Assembly: GCA_947589415.1 (NCBI GenBank)
Contig: CANQBP010000012.1
Location: 1-54,033 of the forward strand
Reading direction: 5' to 3'
DNA: 54,033 bases
Source: an uncultured Clostridia bacterium
GTDB taxonomy: Bacteria > Bacillota > Clostridia > Oscillospirales > Acutalibacteraceae
Made by a program: the position numbers and the translations under genes
The notes under the pieces: generated by a model
What the model was told of the DNA's origin: nothing
The model's database searches: none
What the model saw: the letters and a program-made list of their open reading frames with translations, nothing else
In this document: positions 48,872-54,033 of the stretch, one piece after another
Numbering within the stretch: the stretch's first letter is position 1
How the letters are laid out: each line of letters begins with the position of its first letter

Positions 48872-50641
48872 CTATCCCTCTCTCAAAAAATTAAAGGTGT
48901 TGTAAAGATTTAGTTTGCCATACCCCCATTTATTATTCGGGTATTCAAGATTTTGCTCACGTATAGCACCGCCTATAAAGAGGTTGCGTATAATATCTCC
49001 GTTCATTCCCGGATTATTTCCCTTAACTATACCCCATTCGAGCAGCAAGGCTGCCGCACCCGCAGTTATTGCGGCGGAAACGCTTGTACCTGTCATCGTT
49101 CCCGTTCCTTCGGGGTATATCCCGCCGACACGGACACCGGGTGCAACGAAGTCGGGAGCAATTTTAGGCTGTCTTGTCGGACCCCATGACGAGGATACCA
49201 ACAGACTGCCGTCAAAGCTGTTGTATGCACCGCAAGTGATTGTTCTTGCGGCAGCGGCAGGATATACTATTGTATATTCCGGTATCGGACGTAAAAATTC
49301 AACAGAGCTGTCGACCTGTCCCGTTATCGGAAGCCAAGCCCAATAGCTTCCGTCTATAACCTCATCACCGTATAGGGTTATTTCCCATATTCCTTGTGTT
49401 GCCTTGTCAAGACCTACCCAAATGGTGTCGGTTACATCTCTTGTGTATCTTATTATAACGGTTGTATCCTCAAGAATAAGTTTTTCGGAGTATGATTCAC
49501 CCGCACGGAAAGGTTTACGTGCCATAATTTCGCCGGTAGGTGATGTAACGCTGACGGAAATTCTGTCAAAGGCGGGATTGATTATCAGAGTACCGAATGA
49601 AATACCCTGCTTACCCACTTTAATATTGATGACATCTGTTCCGTCGTCCGGAACTTTTCCCTGCGTATGGTGTCGTGCATTTGCCTCATTTCCTGCTGCG
49701 GTTACAAAGGCAAAACCCGTGCGTTGGGATATAAAAGAAATGTAATCCTCAAACAGTGTATTACCGTCATGTGCGGAGGTATTTGAACCCATTCCGATCA
49801 TTATTACAGCGGGCATCTGCATTTCAAGAGCCTTATCGAGAATAAATTTTACCCCCAAAAGAAAATCCGAGCTTTCATAAAGTGTCGGAATATCGTTGGA
49901 GAGGAGATATTTTCTGATATAGAACTGTCTTGCCCTGCGCAGTTTCACGCAGATAAGATTTGCAAGCGGGGCAGCACCTATATAGTTGTCATCAGTATTT
50001 GAGGCAGCCGCCGATGCCATGAATGTACCGTGACCGTCCTCGTCAATGCTGGGTATAACAGCAAGAGGATCATCAGAGGCAAGTGCATTGTTGATATCAT
50101 TTCTATCGTATGTCGAACCGAAATATACGCTGTTGTCATGTGTGCCGTTTATGGTTTGATCCCACAAACCGAGAAGTTTTGTAGAACCGTCCTCATATCT
50201 GAAAGCATCGAGTGTATAATCAATTCCCGTATCAACGAGTCCTATTATGACGCCTTGACCCGTTAAGTCGAGAAAAGGCTGACCGAGTACCCTTGTTATA
50301 CCTGCGCTGTCATTACTGCTGATATCAACGGGCGACATTATTTTCGGTGCAAAAAGCATAAAATCTCCGCCAAGCTCTCTATATACCTGAGGGATATTTC
50401 TCTCGTTTGTATATACGACAATATAATCATTGGCAAGCCGTGTTCCGAGATGAAGATACGGACGCTGTTCCGCATATTCAAGAAAGGTCGGTGTTGCAAG
50501 TGCTTGAAAGTCAACTGTTGTGGGAAGCCTTACAAATTCGTCAAGAGGAAGAAGATCTTCCTCATCGGCAGTTAATTCAGGTATAGGATCACCCCCGTTA
50601 TAGCTTATTTGAGTATTTCCGATATAGATGCCGCAGCACAT
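48872..50641 (-). CDS. Csp-type subtilisin-like germination protease (second)
   Basis: A 589-residue subtilase of the CspA/B/C family, which activates SleC at germination. The N-terminal 115 residues are the propeptide. The triad is complete: Asp137 in GLVDTGIDYT, His204 in DEDGHGTFMAS and Ser520 in TGTSVSAAITAG; oxyanion Asn is in TAAGNEAN. The usual DYTHP after the Asp reads DYTLD. The Csp insertion (a jelly-roll-like region, about 340-470) is present. ATG at 50641 is the only ATG/GTG/TTG-type start that keeps the propeptide, and overlaps the previous gene by 37 bases, but its ribosome binding site is weak; the true start could be an unusual codon a little downstream near a GGGGGTG site. 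CspC in Clostridioides difficile is a dead protease and germinant sensor; this one is not obviously dead. Confidence 0.9.
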   Translation of the reverse strand: MCCGIYIGNTQISYNGGDPIPELTADEEDLLPLDEFVRLPTTVDFQALATPTFLEYAEQRPYLHLGTRLANDYIVVYTNERNIPQVYRELGGDFMLFAPKIMSPVDISSNDSAGITRVLGQPFLDLTGQGVIIGLVDTGIDYTLDAFRYEDGSTKLLGLWDQTINGTHDNSVYFGSTYDRNDINNALASDDPLAVIPSIDEDGHGTFMASAAASNTDDNYIGAAPLANLICVKLRRARQFYIRKYLLSNDIPTLYESSDFLLGVKFILDKALEMQMPAVIMIGMGSNTSAHDGNTLFEDYISFISQRTGFAFVTAAGNEANARHHTQGKVPDDGTDVINIKVGKQGISFGTLIINPAFDRISVSVTSPTGEIMARKPFRAGESYSEKLILEDTTVIIRYTRDVTDTIWVGLDKATQGIWEITLYGDEVIDGSYWAWLPITGQVDSSVEFLRPIPEYTIVYPAAAARTITCGAYNSFDGSLLVSSSWGPTRQPKIAPDFVAPGVRVGGIYPEGTGTMTGTSVSAAITAGAAALLLEWGIVKGNNPGMNGDIIRNLFIGGAIREQNLEYPNNKWGYGKLNLYNTFNFLREG

Positions 50642-52257
50642 AATCTGCCGTATCCGAAAGTCGGATTAGGATATTTTACACTGTCATTTCTTATTGCCCC
50701 CCGCCTGAGATAAGCCTTTATACGTTCGCCGTACATAAACGGAGCATTCCCCCTCACAATACCTATTTCCATCATAAGTGCCGCCGTACCGGTTACAAAC
50801 GGTGCGGCAAAACTCGTACCCGTATAACTGTCATAACCTCCTCCTATTCTCGGGGCTGAAATTCCTACTGCGGGGGCGGTTATATCCGGTATCGGCAGGG
50901 CGGTATTTTCAAATCCTCTTCCCGAAAATTCTGCCGCACTATCGAGGGAATCGTTATATCCTGCGACACGTATAACTTTTGAGGAGGTTGAGGGAATAGT
51001 AAGTGTCCCGAAATTATCGGGGTCAGAAAAATACGTTCCCGTTGTGACCTCTTCAACCGTCGGAAGCCAGATGTTAAATTGACCGTCAACAACCGCCTCG
51101 GCCCTAAGCCGAAGAATCCATACTCCCGCTTTTATAAAATTACCCTCGGAAGCCTTCACATCGAAGAATATTTCTTGTGACACGCTGTATCTTGTGGGTT
51201 GGTTATATATTACATTTACGGTAAGTTCTCTTGTGTTCAGGGTTTTGACTCTGTTTTCACGAGTAACCGAACCGGTAGTCGTTCCGTCGGGTAAAATCAG
51301 TTCCGCACTGATGTTATCGGTAAAATTTTTCCACATAGAGATATAAAACCTGCTAAGACCGGGGGAAGTGAAAAATTCTATATTTTTTACCTCACCGCTG
51401 ACTATTGTACCGAAGTAATGGTGTCCCGAACCTCCCTCATTTCCCGTTGGTATAATAATTGATGTTTTCCAAACATTACTCATAGCGGTAATATATTCCT
51501 CAAAGAGAGAATCTCCGAGGTGTGCGCCCTCATTCATTCCGTAGCTTATGTTTATTGCAACGGGTTTTGCAAAAAAACGTGCCTTATCCGTAACGTATTT
51601 TATAGCACGCATAAGCTCGGTCGATCTTGAATAGTCGTTTCCGGCAGGAAGTACACGAACGGCAATAATATCCGCTTTGGGTGCTGCGCCTGTCTGATAG
51701 GGGTCTGAAATTCCCCCTCCGGCAGCAATACCCGCAACAGCAGTCCCGTGACCGTTTATATCGAGTTGACCGGTAACGGAAACAGGGTCGGGTGAGTTAA
51801 GTGCGGCATTCAGCTCGTCACTTGTATATTCCCGCCCGAATGTAAAGCCGTCGGGCGGATTACCGTTCCCGCTTTGATCCCAAAATGAAAGTATTCTGGT
51901 GTTGCCTTCGGGGGTACGAAAATCGGGGTGGGTATAATCTATTCCGGTATCAATAACGGCAACGATAACGCCCTCTCCCGAAAGACCGTATCCGTTTTCC
52001 GATTGTGCTGTAACTATACAGGTAGAAATCATATTGTTAAGATTGTTGATGTATAATTCCTTTGGAAGTTCAATATCCTCTATGGCGGTCAATTCATAAA
52101 GTGAGGAGAAAGTATCGGAGGATATAGTAACAACGGCAAACCCCTGACCGAGATCTTCAACGGCTGTCACGGTCGGTATGCTGTTGATTTGTTCACGGAG
52201 ATTTATAATATTTCCGTTATATTTGATTATTATATCAATAGAGTCATTGTCGGGCAA
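50605..52257 (-). CDS. Csp-type subtilisin-like germination protease (first)
   Basis: A 550-residue subtilase of the Csp family. The propeptide spans about 1-90; the triad is Asp103 in VAVIDTGIDYTHPDF, His170 in INGHGTAVAG and Ser482 in TGTSFAAPFVTG, with oxyanion Asn in IPTGNEGG. A beta-rich Csp insertion occupies about 300-430. I place the start at TTG 52257, which has AAAGGAGG nine bases upstream; an open frame reaching 52329 lacks such a site and only adds a nonsense N-terminus that overlaps the preceding gene. With this start the overlap with the glycosidase gene is 14 bases, so translation is coupled. Together with the next gene and sleC it makes a cortex-lysis operon. Confidence 0.9.
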   Translation of the reverse strand: MPDNDSIDIIIKYNGNIINLREQINSIPTVTAVEDLGQGFAVVTISSDTFSSLYELTAIEDIELPKELYINNLNNMISTCIVTAQSENGYGLSGEGVIVAVIDTGIDYTHPDFRTPEGNTRILSFWDQSGNGNPPDGFTFGREYTSDELNAALNSPDPVSVTGQLDINGHGTAVAGIAAGGGISDPYQTGAAPKADIIAVRVLPAGNDYSRSTELMRAIKYVTDKARFFAKPVAINISYGMNEGAHLGDSLFEEYITAMSNVWKTSIIIPTGNEGGSGHHYFGTIVSGEVKNIEFFTSPGLSRFYISMWKNFTDNISAELILPDGTTTGSVTRENRVKTLNTRELTVNVIYNQPTRYSVSQEIFFDVKASEGNFIKAGVWILRLRAEAVVDGQFNIWLPTVEEVTTGTYFSDPDNFGTLTIPSTSSKVIRVAGYNDSLDSAAEFSGRGFENTALPIPDITAPAVGISAPRIGGGYDSYTGTSFAAPFVTGTAALMMEIGIVRGNAPFMYGERIKAYLRRGAIRNDSVKYPNPTFGYGRLCAAASISEILK

Positions 52258-53506
52258 TGGCAGCGACCTCCTTTGCGGCAGCCTCGTTGAGCAGGCTTTC
52301 GTATGAATACAGCATAAAACCGTCTGCACCCGTTTCTCTTCCGATTTTCATTTGAGAAATTATATTATCATTTTTAAGCAGCCATGTTCCGTTGTCGGAA
52401 TTCGTGCCGATTTTATACAAAGCCAGTCCGAAATATAGCATGATATTGCTATTGTCGGTCATTTTTTTCCATTGGCGTGCAGCCGTTTCAAAAGGGAGTG
52501 ACGGGTGATTTTCGCTAACATAAAGCTGCGGGCAGATATAATCGGCATAGCCGTAACAGGAACACCACTTAAATACATCTGCGCCCATTTTTATATCATT
52601 GTCCGTGTTACATTGAGGTGATATACCGAAAATACAGCCGTTTTTTTCATGAACCGCACTATACAGACCTGAAACGAGCATATTGATATTTTCACATCGC
52701 CATTCCTCAAGACTAAGGTGAGCCGAGCCGCTTTTTTTAGTATAGGAATTATATTCCGCCTCATCAAAATTACCGCCGTCTTGAGGATAGAAATAGTCAT
52801 CAATTTGTAAACCGTCGATATCGTAATTTTCTGTAATTTCCCTAACGCCGTCGATTATCAGCTTTCTCACTTCGGGATATGCGGGATTAAGGTACACGTT
52901 GTTTTCGACAGTAAAAGTATAATGGTCGTTTTCGGTTATGTTGTCATTTTTCCATATAATATAGGGGTTATTATCTGCGAGGGGATCGGGGACTTCAGTA
53001 CTTTTAATTCTTAAAGGGTTTATCCATGCATGGAAAGACAGGTCATATTTATGTGCAAGATCTATTGCAATTTTAAGAGGGTCATAATTTATAGTACTTC
53101 CCTGTTTGCCGGAAATAATATGTGATGTCGGGAAAAGAGCTGATTTATAGATTGCATCACAAAACGGTCGTACTTGAAAAACGACTGTATTAGCACCTAT
53201 ATCATGTATATTTTTCATTATCACGTTGATTTTTTTACAGTACGAGTTTTCACTTCTGTCCGTGTTGCTCATATCTATACTCATGTATGGAACCCACACG
53301 GCGAGCATTTCTTTTTTTTCTGTTTGTGAGTTTTCGGTATTTAGCGTTTTAGTACTTGTTTGAGGAACTGCGGAAGAATTTGTTTTGATATTTTTTTCGG
53401 CGGGGATATTATCCGTTTTTTGAAAGCCGGAGACAGCGGCAACACTTCCGCAAAGGAGAATTATTGCGACAAGCATTGGCAGAACATGAAAAAATTTTTT
53501 TTTCAT
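52244..53506 (-). CDS. GHL10/DUF187 glycoside hydrolase-like protein (DigH/YngK-like)
   Basis: A 420-residue exported protein. It begins with a signal or anchor helix (FHVLPMLVAIILLCGSVAAV) and a Lys/Thr/Ser-rich linker to about residue 65, then a GHL10 (DUF187) TIM barrel: MLAVWVPYMSIDM, VVFQVRPFCDAIYKS, FHAWINPLRI, YLNPAYPEVRKLIIDGV, and IDGLQIDDYFYP with the acidic pair at the expected active site. E. coli DigH of this family cleaves peptide-free peptidoglycan glycans. Being first in the csp-csp-sleC operon, it plausibly acts on cortex fragments or spore wall; that is inference. ATG at 53506; ribosome binding site is modest (AAGG). The promoter was not confidently identified. Confidence 0.88.
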   Translation of the reverse strand: MKKKFFHVLPMLVAIILLCGSVAAVSGFQKTDNIPAEKNIKTNSSAVPQTSTKTLNTENSQTEKKEMLAVWVPYMSIDMSNTDRSENSYCKKINVIMKNIHDIGANTVVFQVRPFCDAIYKSALFPTSHIISGKQGSTINYDPLKIAIDLAHKYDLSFHAWINPLRIKSTEVPDPLADNNPYIIWKNDNITENDHYTFTVENNVYLNPAYPEVRKLIIDGVREITENYDIDGLQIDDYFYPQDGGNFDEAEYNSYTKKSGSAHLSLEEWRCENINMLVSGLYSAVHEKNGCIFGISPQCNTDNDIKMGADVFKWCSCYGYADYICPQLYVSENHPSLPFETAARQWKKMTDNSNIMLYFGLALYKIGTNSDNGTWLLKNDNIISQMKIGRETGADGFMLYSYESLLNEAAAKEVAAIARQ

Positions 53507-53670
53507 CGTATCACAACCTTGATTTTAGCATAGCAAGAATATATAATAGTTGGTAGGGTAGAGCCCTTATATTATAATGCATGAGGTTTGCAAGTTATTA
53601 CTGACAATGATAATGCAATAATGTTGGTATGAAAGTATGTACAAGTATATTTCGTTTTAGGTTTAATATT

Positions 53671-53798
53671 ACGGAGCGGCTCGCAAGAGCCACTCACGAT
53701 ACAGACCTACCCACACCGACAGGTAAGTTCGCTATCGCGGAAACAGACTTCCCCACCCAAAAGTCAAAGCGAACGCAAGTGAGCGACCCCGCGAACTG
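53671..53798. repeat. 128-bp structured repeat, copy 1
   Basis: Ungapped match to 53906-54033 with 15 differences counted by eye (about 88 percent). It opens with GGCTC-GCAA-GAGCC, a stem capped by a GNRA tetraloop (53679-53692), kept in both copies. No reading frame fits it. Confidence 0.85.
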
Positions 53799-53843
53799 AC
53801 AGCGGAGGCACTCCGCCGCGAATTGACAGCGGCGGCACGCCGC
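53790..53843. repeat. Two tandem 27-bp hairpin units
   Basis: Units 53790-53816 and 53817-53843 differ at three positions. Each contains a 6-bp stem around GCA: GCGGAG-GCA-CTCCGC (53802-53816) and GCGGCG-GCA-CGCCGC (53829-53843). Two of the three differences change an A-T pair into C-G, keeping the stem. Confidence 0.85.
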
Positions 53844-53847
53844 CCGC

Positions 53848-53865
53848 AAGCCTTTGAAAAGGCTT
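53848..53865. other. Hairpin after the tandem units
   Basis: AAGCCTT-TGAA-AAGGCTT, a perfect 7-bp stem with TGAA loop, followed by AACC; no long T tract. Confidence 0.6.
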
Positions 53866-53905
53866 AACCTAAACTTGCATTTCTGACACCGTAAGTTTAC
53901 TTATT

Positions 53906-54033
53906 GCGGAGCGGCTCGCAAGAGCCACTCTCGATACAGACTTATCTATGCCGACAGGCAAGTTCATTATCGCGGAAACAGACTACCCCACACAAAAACC
54001 AAAGCGAACGCTAGTGAGCGACCCCGCGAACTG
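53906..54033. repeat. 128-bp structured repeat, copy 2 (window edge)
   Basis: Second copy of 53671-53798, ending exactly at the window edge with GCGAACTG, the same point where the tandem 27-bp units begin after copy 1. The array probably continues beyond the window. Confidence 0.85.

Noticed and set aside
50605-52329. Longer form of the first Csp protease starting at 52329
   Set aside because: The added residues overlap the glycosidase gene deeply and lack a ribosome binding site, while TTG at 52257 has AAAGGAGG at ideal distance.
53671-54033. CRISPR array
   Set aside because: Repeat units are 128 bp and tandem 27 bp without unique spacers, and no cas genes are present.

Overview
The window looks like the chromosome of a spore-forming, low-to-medium GC clostridium, probably a gut Oscillospirales/Ruminococcaceae relative (my inference). 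Signs are a csp-csp-sleC spore germination operon, a cysteine T-box, an LL-diaminopimelate aminotransferase (DapL) lysine/peptidoglycan route, strong AGGAGG-type ribosome binding sites, many TTG/GTG starts, and an ANTAR regulator beside glnA. No rRNA and no CRISPR array was seen.

Region 1 (1-7250) is accessory DNA in decay. It begins inside a topoisomerase III of the kind carried by integrative conjugative elements, followed by a Phd/YefM-RelE/ParE toxin-antitoxin pair. Next, on the minus strand, come an ImmR-like repressor, an ImmA-like metalloprotease, a DUF4417-like protein and an unrecognised toxin-like protein. This minus-strand module lies between two 104-bp direct repeats (91 percent identical by eye). 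Beyond it lie an orphan VbhA-like Fic antitoxin, a frameshifted copy of the RelE/ParE gene end, and other coding debris. The debris stops at the 3' end of tRNA-Pro, a classic insertion point.

Region 2 (7250-29100) is core chromosome: tRNA-Pro(CGG) and tRNA-Gln(CTG), metK, pnuC, an ABC-F ATPase, mtaB, trmB, a lipoprotein with a two-component system, yqhQ-prmC, recA-recX-rimO-pgsA, a cysteine T-box controlling cysE (and probably cysS-cdd), an unlisted 51-residue Asn/Ser-rich peptide gene, and an RsmB/RsmF-type RNA methyltransferase.

Region 3 (29070-47500) holds a DUF368 (PopT-type) undecaprenyl-phosphate translocase, a 1299-residue membrane-anchored subtilase, then glnA, an ANTAR regulator and carA / carB-dapF / pyrG / dapL. 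The carB-dapF ORF is a true in-frame fusion of carbamoyl-phosphate synthase large chain to diaminopimelate epimerase. The cluster joins glutamine synthesis, two glutamine-consuming pyrimidine enzymes and the last two steps of the DapL route to meso-DAP. A TPR-SUFU-DUF2185 composite protein, an EamA transporter and a beta-carbonic anhydrase follow.

Region 4 (47500-54033) is a minus-strand operon: a GHL10/DigH-like glycosidase, two Csp subtilases with complete catalytic triads, and SleC, i.e. a spore cortex lysis module. The window ends in a structured non-coding repeat: two 128-bp copies with tandem 27-bp hairpin units between them, and a compensatory base change in the hairpin stem.
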